Position numbers and translations under genes: made by a program. Of a stretch of 64,000 bases of DNA, positions 44,735 to 57,048 are shown one piece after another. The notes under the pieces are model-generated. The model was given only the letters and a program-made list of their open reading frames with translations, was not told the DNA's origin and made no database searches. Location of the stretch: contig CM061918.1 of assembly GCA_031002005.1 (NCBI GenBank), positions 38,072,947 to 38,136,946 of the forward strand. The letters are read 5' to 3'. Numbering within the stretch: the first letter of the stretch is position 1; the number at the start of each line of letters is the position of its first letter. This DNA comes from Vandiemenella viatica. Its lineage: Eukaryota; Arthropoda; Insecta; Orthoptera; Morabidae.

Positions 44735-44939
44735 ACAATGTTTGTTCGCTTTCATCCCATGTGACAATAGACTCAGTAATGTTTAATGACGTAATTTCCA
44801 ACAAACCGATAATATTACTAATTAATTAGTGTATCATTAATCAGCTGCATAAAAGTACACACAATCTACAGTGTTAGCTAATAATCATTTAACTCCCCAT
44901 AACAGTATCCTTGAACACAATATCGAAAAACTATTAATA

Positions 44940-45745
44940 TGTACCACAACACTAAGAAAGGCAAAAGTAACTGAACGAATAAGTGATCACGAAGTAGTTC
45001 TGATGGATTTTAGAGGATTCAGTTAACTAAAGGCCAAAACTGAAGTGGGAAATACGGACGATTCTAAAAAGGCACATATTTCGCAATTGAAGAGATATTT
45101 CAGGGAAAGTTTCAGCAAATGGAAAGAAGGCACAAATATAGTAGAATCAAGGTGGGGAGAGTTATTAAAAAAAAAGGTGAAGAAATATATATTCCAAAAC
45201 AGAAAATAAAGAGAGTTACAAAACTTACTTACTATAATAGGGAGGTGAGGCGGTTAAAATGGTTGGTGAGTAGGGAGTTTAGCAGTTACGAGACAGCTAG
45301 GCAGTAGGAAATACTTGAAACTACTAAACAGGGAATTAATAATAGCAAAGAAGGTGGGATTCATTGCAAGACAGGAGGAGGGTGAAGAGGGTCATGGGAG
45401 TGTACAAGGCGTATACTGGCGATAGGGCATGGAAAGATATTGGTGTAGGTATGAAAAGTAGTGCATGGAAGGGAAAAGATGACCATGACCACAAGCTGGC
45501 ACTCGATTTCAGGCACAAGGAGGTGTGGGAAGATTCTCTTTTTTTAGGTAAGGGTGTCAAGGATTCGAATAAGTTACCAATGGAAATGATGAATAATTTA
45601 TCAAAAACGTTGAAATAATTTAAAGTTAAAATTTGTAGAGGGCAAATGCAGGTGGGTGCAGGATAGGGGGAAGATGGGTATTTAGGGAAATTGCCACCGG
45701 AGCGTGTGCTCCATTTCAATTTCATTAATTTAATTAAATTAAAAC
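44940..45745 (+). pseudogene. CR1-like LINE copy lacking the RT domain
   Basis: Begins with the end of an AP-type endonuclease (TERISDHEVVLMDF, SDH at 44982-44990), then a Lys-rich linker (VTKLTYYNREVRRLKWLV), then jumps near 45353 straight to the C-terminal region (WDSLQDRR, GVYKAYTGDRAWKDI, DHDHKLALDFRHK). The stop near 45616 is followed by the family 3' UTR (GGTGGGTGCAGGATAGGGGG, GTGTGCTCCATTTC) and a TTTAATTAAATTAA tail. The whole reverse transcriptase is missing. Several internal stops. Confidence 0.85.
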
Positions 45746-47364
45746 TGGGGGGATGGGAGAGTGTTTGACAATTATAGAAAAAGATGGAGAAGAAGTTACT
45801 GAGGATTTGAAAAAGGCAGAGATTTTAAGTAACTGGTTTTGTGTACCATTAGCGACAACGATTCAAGAATGGAAGCGTGGAAATCGGAAAATGGGCTTAC
45901 CCACACAATTAGAAATGAGCAGACTAAAAAATTTGAAATTCGTCCTGAGAATATCGTGAAGGAACTATGAAAGCTGAAAAAGCATGAAGAGGCTGGAGTT
46001 GATGATATTATTACGCATGTCTTAAAGATAAGTGCATATGACATTGTACTTTACCTTGAAACGTTATTAAATTGGGTTCGGATACTTGCTGCTTACCAGA
46101 GGAATGGAAAAGAGCGATAGTAGCACCAGTACACAAAGGAGGGGTGACAAATAGGGTCGAAAATTATAAACCAATCACTTTGACATCGTTTTGAAATTAA
46201 TGGAGAGATTGATATGCAGACACATTAGAAATGTGTGTGAGGAACTTAAGTAGTTTTCAAGTCAACAACATGGATTTTAAAGAAGGATACTCATCCGAAT
46301 CCCAGTTAGTAGGTGATATACAAGATATTTCGCAAAAAAAGGGCAGGGGTAGCCAAATGGATAGTGTAGCACTAGACCTTACAAAGACTTTGGCACAGTA
46401 AACCCTAGAATAGTTGTAAATAAGTTTAAAACTATTGGAGTGGATTAGAAAGTGATTTTATATATAGAAGAATTCTTACAGGGAAGAAAACAAAAGGTCA
46501 GGTTAGGGAATGAAGTAACAAAAGAATTAGAAGTGAAAATAGGAGTGCCGCAGGGTAGTTTTTAGGTACCATTGCTGTTCGTTATTCTAATGAATCACTG
46601 TATTGACGGTATACTGTCAGGAGTCAGGTTGTCTGCAGATTTCATGATGCTGTATAATAACATCAAAACGGTAGAGGACTGTAAACAGCTGCAGAGTGAT
46701 CCGAACAGGGTATCTAGCTGGGTAGATAAACATTGGATGAACATAAATGCAAACAAGAGTCAGCTTATTAAATACACAGTTAGAAAACTAAATATTGAGT
46801 ATGATTATCACGTGAGGAAACAATTGCTTGTTGAAGGCTTGAAATATAAATATCTTGGCATTACATTTGATAACAAACTCAACTCGGCAGTACACATTTG
46901 ACAGGTAGCAGGAAAAGATTTCAAAATCCTGCACTTGTTGGAGAGAGTGATGAGGGTTTGTACCAGAGAAGAAAGGGAATTTGGTAACAAAACATTGTTC
47001 AGGCCATTGCTTCAATATGGTGGTGTAGTGTGGGACCCACAATTTGAGTATCAAATACAGGAGTTGGAGAAGGTGCAAAAAAGAGCTGCTAGATTTGTCT
47101 CTGGAAATTATCGCAGAACACAATCAGTAACCGTTATGAATAAAGTGCTGGAAGATAGGATGAGGGTGAAAAGAGTCATGGGATTGTACAATGCGTACTT
47201 TGGTGATGAGGTCTGAAAATATATTGGTGTAAAAATTAGGAGTAGTGCATGGAAGGAAAAAAATGACCGTGACCACAAGCTGGTACTCGATTTCAGGTTC
47301 AAGGATGTAGGAAGATTTTCTATCAAGGGGAAGGCGGTTAGGGATTGGAATAAATCACCAAGAG
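45746..47364 (+). pseudogene. CR1-like LINE RT and C-terminus, cut by gap
   Basis: Directly follows the tail of the preceding copy. It starts in the linker (IIEKDGEEVTEDLKKAEIL), then decayed RT: EEWKRAIVAPVHKGG, a GVPQGS-like block near 46545, LSADFMMLY where FADD is expected (second Asp changed to Phe), KYKYLGITFDNKL, and C-terminal LEKVQKRAARFVSGNYRR. Stops and frame changes are frequent. It ends at the N gap, so the tail is unseen. Confidence 0.85.
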
Positions 47365-48364
47365 NNNNNNNNNNNNNNNNNNNNNNNNNNNNNNNNNNNN
47401 NNNNNNNNNNNNNNNNNNNNNNNNNNNNNNNNNNNNNNNNNNNNNNNNNNNNNNNNNNNNNNNNNNNNNNNNNNNNNNNNNNNNNNNNNNNNNNNNNNNN
47501 NNNNNNNNNNNNNNNNNNNNNNNNNNNNNNNNNNNNNNNNNNNNNNNNNNNNNNNNNNNNNNNNNNNNNNNNNNNNNNNNNNNNNNNNNNNNNNNNNNNN
47601 NNNNNNNNNNNNNNNNNNNNNNNNNNNNNNNNNNNNNNNNNNNNNNNNNNNNNNNNNNNNNNNNNNNNNNNNNNNNNNNNNNNNNNNNNNNNNNNNNNNN
47701 NNNNNNNNNNNNNNNNNNNNNNNNNNNNNNNNNNNNNNNNNNNNNNNNNNNNNNNNNNNNNNNNNNNNNNNNNNNNNNNNNNNNNNNNNNNNNNNNNNNN
47801 NNNNNNNNNNNNNNNNNNNNNNNNNNNNNNNNNNNNNNNNNNNNNNNNNNNNNNNNNNNNNNNNNNNNNNNNNNNNNNNNNNNNNNNNNNNNNNNNNNNN
47901 NNNNNNNNNNNNNNNNNNNNNNNNNNNNNNNNNNNNNNNNNNNNNNNNNNNNNNNNNNNNNNNNNNNNNNNNNNNNNNNNNNNNNNNNNNNNNNNNNNNN
48001 NNNNNNNNNNNNNNNNNNNNNNNNNNNNNNNNNNNNNNNNNNNNNNNNNNNNNNNNNNNNNNNNNNNNNNNNNNNNNNNNNNNNNNNNNNNNNNNNNNNN
48101 NNNNNNNNNNNNNNNNNNNNNNNNNNNNNNNNNNNNNNNNNNNNNNNNNNNNNNNNNNNNNNNNNNNNNNNNNNNNNNNNNNNNNNNNNNNNNNNNNNNN
48201 NNNNNNNNNNNNNNNNNNNNNNNNNNNNNNNNNNNNNNNNNNNNNNNNNNNNNNNNNNNNNNNNNNNNNNNNNNNNNNNNNNNNNNNNNNNNNNNNNNNN
48301 NNNNNNNNNNNNNNNNNNNNNNNNNNNNNNNNNNNNNNNNNNNNNNNNNNNNNNNNNNNNNNNN
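47365..48364. other. Assembly gap (1000 N)
   Basis: Exactly 1000 unknown bases. It truncates the LINE copy on its left; the right edge shows no LINE sequence. Confidence 0.99.
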
Positions 48365-50379
48365 CACAATGGAGATAGAATTAGGTAGTTAAAAATAAAT
48401 TATTGTACCATAATTTCATTTTTCACCAACGGCCGGCCATATTGTAACGAGCCGCGCTGTCGCCACGTTACAAGGTGCATTTTTATTATATATGTAATAA
48501 TATAAGAGTAATTTACATAAATCTTGGGCGACCACGTGAATAGATTTTTGTTGTAATTTTATAAAGTACGCAAGATTCCAAGTGAGGACTGTAATGAAAT
48601 GGTGAACTTATACAGTGTATCGTAGCAAAGCGAATATTAAAGAGTTATTGAGCTATGTAGGCTTGAAGCTAATCTTGGTCTTTCCGAGCCATGGCGACGG
48701 ACGTCGCATTTGGGATTTGCCAGACCACACACACTGCTCCCTGGGGATGGGTCACTCACCGAGCGGGAAAAGCCTGCCGTCCGAAACCCGAATGTTCTCT
48801 CTCCCCGGCGAACTTAGCCGAATATGTCCGACCTCTGTTGGATTCTTTGGCCAAATCACATATCGAGGATATCACGTGACATTAGGTGCCGACCTGAAGG
48901 TCCAATCAAAATGAGCGTATAACTCAAAATCCTGGGAATTTTTGTTGTATGTGAGCTTCGAGACTACAAATGGGCGGAGCAAGAAGTTTCCTCGTGGACC
49001 GAAGAGCGAGGAGCTGACATTCGATTCTAATTCTAACTTCGATCGCACCAGTCTGAGGTTGACTTGGAAAGTTGACTTCTTTCGCTAACTGCAGCTTGCC
49101 TTGCTGGAGCGAGCGTATCACCGCAACACAGCCGGTAATGCGATGATGCGCATTGCCAGACCAGAGATGCCTATAGCCGACTTGTGAGATAATCTCACAT
49201 ATCGTGGGTCCGCTACACTCATCACAGACATCAGACGCAGAACTACAATGGTAATTGATTACGACCAAGCCATGTGATTGTGCATTCCGTGAAACAGAAC
49301 CCGTAAGCGACTTTGAGAGGATAGGTCCATGTTCTCACTTTGTAATTGTATAAACCCCTGAGCTAGCGGCATAATTTGCCAGAACTAGTTATTTTCGAAT
49401 GATATATTGTTCATTCTGGCGCCCATGATTTTCTTTTTAACTGTAAGTCACAGTATTATGATGCCTTTGTCTGAGGTAGTCATAACTTGTATTTTTCATT
49501 GTTTCCAGTTGTCATTATTTCTTGCATTTTGATTCTGAGATATTTAAAAGTAAATATACAATTGTTTGCTTGCCCATGACGGCTAATTGTAACTCTGAGC
49601 GTTGCTTTTATGATTTTGCCAATTTGTGTTAATGTTAACGGTAAATTCGCTCAGACTTGTAATCGCCAGTGATAAGAAAATAAATGTCATATTGTGACAA
49701 TTTTCCTAAATTCCAACCAACGTCGAGATTCTTGCTAAATTAAATAATTTTCACTCCTTCATAAAAATTAAAATTAAAAATCCACAATTATTAATCATAA
49801 GGTATGAAATATAATTGTAACGTGGTTTGGCCCACCAAGGCACCCACCACAACGTGTGATACTGAGTACTCCCGTGCCCAGCAGATCCACCATTCACCGT
49901 GAGTAGGACCAGATTGTGTGTTAGCTCCATCCCAAGGCCAGTTACAAACAATTATGACCCAATTTGCCTCAGCAGAGGATACAATGGTTGTTTGACACCC
50001 TTCCCATCAGTGCATGTATCCAGGTCAGACTGGGGCATATTGATAACTGCGCTTATTCTGTCATGTTATTATTAAACTAGTGTAAGCCCTTGACAGTTCC
50101 TTGCGTATCGTCACGGGTCTAGAATAGTTCCAGTTTTTAGGATGAAAGATTATGACAGGTTGACCTGATTTGACCAAATATAAACTTGACCTGTGTTTCA
50201 GGGTGAATAAAATCTCTTGACCTTTAAGAACTCAGAAGCATTAATAGAGGTAGGCATTAAACACGAGCAGGGACGATAGCGCAATCGCATAATTGCTAAA
50301 ATACGAAGCTTGACTTGTATTTGACCCTTAAAGTTCACTCTGCAAAATTTAAAAAATTCCTGTTTGTTTCAAAAGGATC

Positions 50380-50417
<38 letters not shown>

Positions 50418-50432
50418 GAGACTGAGAAAACA
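48365..50432. other. Unassigned; one short frame with good start context
   Basis: 48691-48879 encodes 62 residues from GCCATGGCG with no recognisable domain. TGTAACGTGGTTTGGCCCAC at about 49817 and AATAAATG at about 49679 hint at LTR-like pieces, but no partner repeat or TSD was found. A T run of about 32 bases lies at 50382-50413. Confidence 0.35.
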
Positions 50433-50440
50433 CTCATAAT

Positions 50441-53209
50441 TAGTGATGTGCCGGATATCCGTATCCGTATCCGCGGATATCCGGGGGGAAAAAAGATCTG
50501 TATCCGTATCCGTATCCGTATCCGTTACTATTTTGGCGGATCTTTAACGGATCTTTTTTAAAGAATTTCATTACGTACAGGCCCGCCGCTAGCTGTTTGA
50601 ACGCCCTTGTGCAATATCAATTATGCCGCCCCCTGTCTTAACTACAGCTGGTGGTAGATCTAGAAATTTCCCGAACCGTGTCAAAATCTGTGAGACTGCC
50701 GCCTTGCCGCCCCCATTGTTGCCACCCCGAGTGTCGCCGGCCGCCTGAACCAGCTGTTGAGCTAAAAATAAATAAAAGGTCGCCCGCTACATAAGTGTAA
50801 CAAAATTTTGTCGCGGCGACAATGGAGTGGCAACTATGGCGGGGCGGCAGGAGTCGAACCCTCGATTTGCAAACCTCCCACGCCCGCTTGTGGCAGGCCT
50901 GATAAGTATATAAAATTTTAAAGATAGATTGCAACGGAATACCATTAACTTCAATTCCAATTACTTTTATTTCTTAAAATCACATATATATATCTTAAAA
51001 ATCACACACATATATATAATAATCACATTTATATTACAAAAATTAAATGTCATATTTAAAATCAAGTAATGGTAAATTGTACTTCAGAAAGAGTAACTTG
51101 GCAGCTCTGTCCCCCAAAAGTCTATTACGATGAGGATCGTAAATAATTCCTGCTGCACTGAAAAACTGCTCACTTCGGAACGCTTGTTGCAGGTGTCGAT
51201 AAGTATGTGCGGGCTATGTGGCTTAGACTTCCAAATTTTTTACTATTAATCTCCCAATACTTTAACGGATCTTGGTATCTTGGTAATCTTTTTTCATTGG
51301 CATATTCTACGAACAAATTAGCATTCGTACATGCCATTTGGTTTCCAGATTCCTCGTCATCATCGTCGCTATCTAACATTTTGGCCATAGAGTCTTCTAA
51401 GTTGTTGCAGTGTACTTTTCTTACAGCATTTAGTTTTTCTGTGCTAATTGTAGTTGTGACATTTTTCTCCGTTTCTGTAAGTAATTGTTGCTTGATATCA
51501 TTGATGCGAAAGTCACTGAAGAATTTACCTTTGTAGCGTGGGTCTAAAAACGTTGCAATTTGGAACTATATTTTTGTCAATTTCTGAAAAACGATAATTT
51601 AATTCATTCTTCAAACAAGACAAAAACTCAAGAACGACGGGTGTGCTGATATTGGAAGTTTCCCCTCTGTTAGCAGGAATTTGAATCTCGTCATACATTT
51701 ATTTAATGCTCGTACTAGAGGAATAACGTCGGATATGCACGTGTTTTGTGGTGCTCAAATTTTTGTGGTTTCCTCCAGAGGCTTCAAAACACTCACTAAT
51801 TCTTGAATTAAAATCCACTCTTCGGCACCAAGCTGGGTCTATTTTATTATTAGTAGAATAAAGTGATAGCGAATCCTTTATACAACCAAGTCTTTCCAAC
51901 ATATAATAAGTAGAATTCCAGCGTGTCGGCGAGTCTTGCAAAACTTTAAAACTTTTTGATTGAGTCGACCTTGTATTTTTTTTAATTCTTGCTTTGCCCT
52001 GTAGAATGATTGAAATGTCCTGCAATTTTTCTGCATTTTGTAAGTAATATGGAGATTGCATCAACTCTCGCAATAGCTTCTTTCACCACCAGATGCAGCT
52101 GATGTGCTGTACAGTCAATATTGTTTATGTCAGATAAAGTGCAGGCGCGCTTCATGTTGGATCCCCCGTCTCTTACCATGCAGTGCACATTCTGTTTCAG
52201 GATTCCCCACTCTTCAAGCATACTTTCAAATATCGCAGAAACGTAATCTCCCGAGTGACGTTCTTCAAGAATCTCCGCTTTCAAAACGATATTTTTTCTA
52301 ATAAAGTCTTTTGTAATTCCATGACATGTTAAAGATAATAATGAAACACCTGAGGAAGAATCTGACCAGATATCTGATGTGAAGGAAACTTTCTCAAAAT
52401 CCTTCAACACGTTCTTTATTTTCGATGACACTTTATCGTAAAGATCGTTGCAAACAAGTTCCGTAAAATATTTCCTCCCTTTTAGAACATAATTTGGAAC
52501 AACATGATCCATCAATCGTCGGAACCCCAAATCTTCTACGTGTTGAAAAGGTAAGTCGGATAAAGCTATCATTTCTGCAATTAAATAATCAATTTTTAAT
52601 GATTTGGGGTTTGTATTATCCCACATTTTTACTTTTTCTAAGTATTCATCAAAAAATGTTTGCCTAAATTCTCTTTTTACCGTTTGTAAAGATGTTCCCT
52701 GCTGAATGTTTTCGTCGGCAGTCTTCTTAGCTGAGTCTTCTTTTAAGAATAAATCATATTCTTGCGGGTGTTTCCTCTGAAGATGATTTTTTAATGAAGT
52801 TGTGCCTTTACCTTTACGGGAATATACTCCTTCACAGATTTTGCATTTTGCAGATTCGTCTTTTACTATTGTAAAATACTTCCATATTACACTGCTAAAC
52901 TTTTTTGTGGACATTGTTTTTATTTCAATTTCACTTATAACTGCTCCAAAAAACACAAACGTACATAATCTACACTAGCCTACCTCACACTAAACTATAA
53001 ACAAAAATACATACAGTGCAAGGTCGAAACAAGTCGCGTATGCGGGAGGTTTGTCGATAGTCGATCGTAGTAGCGACTTTAACCGTCGGTCCAAGGTCAC
53101 ACGTCACAAGGTCCGTATCCGTATCCGTATTCGCGGATCTAGACGCTAAAGATCCGTATCCGTATCCGTATCCGCGGATATACATTTTTAACGATCCGGC
53201 ACATCACTA
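50441..53209 (-). mobile_element. Complete hAT element with GTATCC hexamer arrays in its ends
   Basis: 2769 bp. Perfect 16-bp inverted ends TAGTGATGTGCCGGAT and a perfect 8-bp TSD CTCATAAT (50433-50440, 53210-53217). Just inside both ends are short arrays of the hexamer GTATCC (50457-50525 and 53110-53180), likely transposase binding sites. The single gene runs on the minus strand from about 52914. Confidence 0.96.
51080..52914 (-). pseudogene. hAT transposase with BED finger, frameshifted
   Basis: Start chosen at ATG 52912-52914 (MSTKKFSSVIWKYFT). BED finger CKICEGVYSRKGKG then HLQRKH; catalytic region FTSDIWSDSSSGV and VRDGGSNMKRA; CTAHQLHLVVKEAI, the hAT C-x2-H box; then CRKIAGHFNHST. The frame changes near 52010, giving KVLQDSPTRWNSTYYMLERL, again near 51770, and again near 51175. 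The C-terminal dimerisation part YANEKRLPRYQDPLKYWE and THIARTYLSTPATSV-like sequence is at 51170-51310. At least three frame changes leave no complete protein. Such enzymes cut out and reinsert the element as a dimer. Confidence 0.9.
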
Positions 53210-53219
53210 CTCATAATGT

Positions 53220-54328
53220 AATCATTGGTCGTAGTATCTATAACGGCCAGAGAACTTAATACACATTTCATAGTCTATTATTAAACAGTTGAGCAACTCC
53301 GAAGAAATAAATTGCCAGAATAGTTAATTTGGTAACATATTTTGTTAAATATTTGGTTAAAATAATCTAATAAGTCACGTACAATGAACATGAACAAAGA
53401 AGATTAGCTAAAGTGGTTAGTAAAATACCAAAAGCAAGTAAACCGTAATGTATTAACTTTGGTCAAGCAATAACACTAATGAAAGTTTTAATTTAACTGA
53501 AATTTATCTAAGCCGGAATAACAATTGCCATTCGTGGCTACAGCAGAGACTATGAGTAATTTAATTTTTTAAGTTACTTTCATTAGAAACAGGTTGCTGA
53601 AAAGCAAATCCACGTTTTTTTCAGCCGCAAAATTTATCAATATTTTTCTAACTATGAAACTCTACGTAAAGCAAACTTAATGAAAGTATTATGGTAATTA
53701 ATTTGGTCGCAGTTGCTTAGCTATTAAATTGTGGACATAACCACGAATTTCTTCTAACAGTGTCTCTGGTCGCTGTTTTGAGAGCGAAGGCTGACACGTG
53801 ACACCGTAGTTCAGCCAATAGCTATCGAGGTTAGTGAATGAGTGACCTTATGAAATTATATAGTAGATTTGACTCGATTTTGTAATCACTAAAACAACAT
53901 CACATACTCGCACCGTCTGAAACTGCGCAGTTTCATTTCATTTCCTTCTCTTCTTCTGAGAATTTTCTTTTTGCCAGGCAGTGTATGTCAGAATATTATT
54001 AACGAGTTGATTGCCAGTAATTCGCTGATATCAGACTGTTTTGCTCAGTGTAATTGGCAGGTCGACCCCAATATCTAATCTACAGCCCTATTTGCTTCTG
54101 ACCCGCATTAGGTTCATTAATTACTTGAGACTGACAAATGTGTTGCTACAAATAGCATACAGAGTTTGATGCCCTTCTTGGCATGCTTATAGTAAACACA
54201 AAACAGATAGCATTCGGAACGACACTACAGAGACAAAACCATGGATCTGCGCCCTCGTATCAGCGACTGACTGAAATATCGAGCCTCAGAAAGTGGTGGG
54301 ATTCGGATTTACAAATAATTATTAATTT
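53220..54328. other. Unassigned AT-rich sequence
   Basis: Nothing recognised between the hAT element and the foldback. Confidence 0.4.
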
Positions 54329-55041
54329 TTATGATAAAGAAAACAGCAACCAGTCACATTTGTAAATATGTTTATTACACCATTACCGGTTTCGGGCAAA
54401 GTTGCCCATCATTGAAGTCTCTAATAAAACTTTCCTGTACAATTTCTTAGAATTATTTGTTAAATCCAGCATAAATTAATTTATGTCAATACACCCATTT
54501 TCAATACAACCAATATAAAATATTAACTAAGTAATACTATATTTCTTATTCAATATAAATGTCGTTATATATCTAGTAACCATTAGTCTTTTTCATTTAA
54601 ATACATAAGTTTATCTCATTGTAATTTTTCATAGAAAATAACATTCAACCTAATTTCGTCTTTGATGTTATGCAAACTCTTTGTATACCATCATCTTTGC
54701 TTATGTTTAGCTGTTAATGCAAAGGCAAAATTACAGCGTGCTCGTGTTTAGTAAAATGTTACTTCTGAAACTGTGCCTCACCACCGGTATGAGCATACTT
54801 CCTGCAGTATTGAATGTAAGTAAAATATTTGAGATTAACTTCATTAGAAAATAATTAAATTTCTCTTATTCATCGCAAATAATTTTCAACATTACAGGAT
54901 GCACAAATGCGCTGTAATTTGCATCTGCAGATGTGAAGTAAATGCAAACCATCTGATGTTGGGCAACTTCTCCCAAAACCGGTAATGGTGTAATAAACAT
55001 ATTTACAAATGTGACTGGTTGCTGTTTTCTTTATCATCAAT
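54329..55041. mobile_element. Foldback element with about 75-bp inverted arms
   Basis: ATGATAAAGAAAACAGCAAC with CAGTCACATTTGTAAATATG and ACCATTACCGGTTT (54329-54405) recurs inverted at 54966-55041 with few mismatches. The inner ends contain TGATGGGCAAC...GTTGCCCGAAACCGGT-like stem-loops (minus strand at the left arm). Interior has no coding potential and no target duplication was found. Confidence 0.75.
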
Positions 55042-55394
55042 TTTGATATAACAGTCACGGAATTCCACTGATCCATCATGGATAAAAAATTATTAATTTG
55101 TTTCGAAGGCAACAAGTTTGCTGTGTTAGAAACAAATAGTATATACCTGATGATGAACGCAATCTTTATACGGGTTTAAAAGCGTCAGTTTTATTTCAGG
55201 ACGGAACTGTCTATACTGCTATATATATTATGATTAATGTGGCAGTAAGTATGAAATGTTTGACGTGTTGACGCTATAGAACCTTGTTCCTCAAGTGCCC
55301 TTTTTTTCAGGTTACTTCCTCCGGATGAAATGAATGTGTTTGAAGTTATTATAACTGGCAACGATGTTTTTTTTATTTTTATATATATATATAT
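55042..55394. other. Unassigned, with (TA)n at 55381-55396
   Basis: Nothing else recognised. Confidence 0.4.
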
Positions 55395-55396
55395 AT

Positions 55397-55638
55397 TTTT
55401 TTGTCTTATGGCTTGACGCCTAGTGGACGTCGAGGTCATTAGATGCCGGATGGAACTGGGGTCAAGGAACAGAAAGGAATTCGGCCATGGCCTTTTTAAG
55501 GTAGCATCCCGGCGTTCGTGTGGAGTGATTTGGGGAAAACACGTAAAACCCAAATCTGGATCCCAGGACTGGGATTCGAACCGGCGTCCTCCCTAATGCG
55601 AGGCCAGAGCGTTAAGCGCTCGCCCACCACGCTCGGTC
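55397..55638 (-). mobile_element. Full-length SINE (GACCTCGACGTC tail)
   Basis: Minus strand: tail GGACGTCGAGGTCATTAGAT, core AAAACCCAAATCTGGA, B box GGATTCGAACC, A box region CGCTCGCCCACCACGCTCGG at the right end. Confidence 0.88.
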
Positions 55639-55739
55639 AGTAATGCTAACTTAAGCAGTTATTGTTCGTGAAACTGGTGGAGCAACAGGAGTAATTTGTC
55701 GAAGTAACCGGGTAGTCATTGAAAAAAAAATTAATTTAC

Positions 55740-55938
55740 AGCGTGGTGATGAACGGTTGACGTTCTGGCTTCGCATTCGGGAGGACGCGGGTTCGAATCC
55801 CCGTCCGGGCATCCAGATTAGCGTTTTCCAAAATCACGCCAGGCGAATTCCTTTCTGTTCCTTGCCTCCAGTCTTTTTCCGCCTCTAATGACCTCGACAT
55901 CGACGAGGCGTAAAGGCGTAAGCAAAAAAAAAAAAAAA
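55740..55938 (+). mobile_element. SINE (GACCTCGACGTC tail) with core deletion
   Basis: AGCGTGGTGATGAACGGTTG, GGTTCGAATCC, a shortened core lacking the GGGATGGTTCC block, tail GACCTCGACATCGACGAGG and a long A run. Confidence 0.88.
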
Positions 55939-57048
55939 AGGTTGCCATCAACGTTGAATGCAATTCAGAAGGCTGTAAAGACTGAAATGGATTATAAAAT
56001 TTTACAGCGTTTCTGGACAGCTTTGAATTATTTCACCACAGTTCTCAATTTTTTCCATAATCTTCTTATCTATTTAATTCTATTTCTCTAACAATTTTTT
56101 TTGCGCTGTCCTTTGTTTTGCACTGATCTCATTCAGAAGTAACCAGCAGTTCGTACCTGATACAAGATTGTCTCATACTCCTATGTTGTCTATTGAAGAC
56201 TAGTCAGTAGCCATCTTTGACCATTCTGTTGCGTCCATGGTTGGCGCAGATAATTTTTTAACATCTTCTGTGTTCAATTTTGTTTTTGTTGTATATTACA
56301 GAGACATTGTCTCATGTATTCCATCACATACTCTGTCAAGTTTTGAAGAGAAATAATCGTAATATTCACATAACTCGATTTTCGCTGTTACTAATTTTAA
56401 GTTTTATTTACGCTGTTCTTTCTATCAATGGAAGTTGCTGAGACGCCATATTTCAGAATATTCGCCGATAAAACATGCTGATGAGAGTTTTAATACATTT
56501 TAATATTTTTAGTGAATCGATCTTTTAGATTATCCCGTGGAGAGTGTGCGGTGTCCGCATATTGCGGGTCTAATGGTCAGCGTAACAGCATCCCCCATCA
56601 ATCAGCCCTTATGAGTCTCACTTGTCGACACATCCATCACGCAGCTCTAGAGGTCATATCTCCCCACTACTCAGCGTACAGTGCCTAACCAGCAGAAACA
56701 GCGCATCACGTTACTGCAAATAGATCTGAAGAATAGCTGTGAAGTAAGGACGCAGTAAGCAGAAATATGTCGACACCGTGCACCAGCTGGCAATTATTCC
56801 CATCACAACACCCAATCTCCTCAAGTGTCTTGAGCTTTCAATCTATTTGTGTGACGTCACCAGCACCATAGATACTTACCATGCTGGTTACCATGGAAGA
56901 AGGAATATATGGAGACGAAATAACGCTAAATTCGTGAAACCTCATATAAAAACTCGTCTCCTACTGCGCATGCGTGGCGGACATCATAGGAACCCCAAAA
57001 CATTGGGCTGTTAGCACTGTGTCAGCTGCTGAAAATATTTCGTTTTCT
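55939..57048. other. Unassigned
   Basis: No repeat family or supported frame; 56778-57014 is open but unrecognised. Confidence 0.35.

Noticed and set aside
47108..48369. Very long open frames of 343-419 codons, minus strand
   Set aside because: They consist mostly of the second N gap; the readable part is the antisense of LINE sequence.
48691..48879. 62-codon frame with Kozak-like start
   Set aside because: No domain, no splice or expression evidence, and short frames of this size are common by chance in GC-richer DNA.
50578..50910. Possible small hAT inside the 50.4-kb hAT (ends CAGGCCCGCCGCTAG and inverted CAGGCCTGCCACAAG)
   Set aside because: The end similarity is suggestive, but the 8-bp flanks ATTACGTA and ATAAGTAT do not match.
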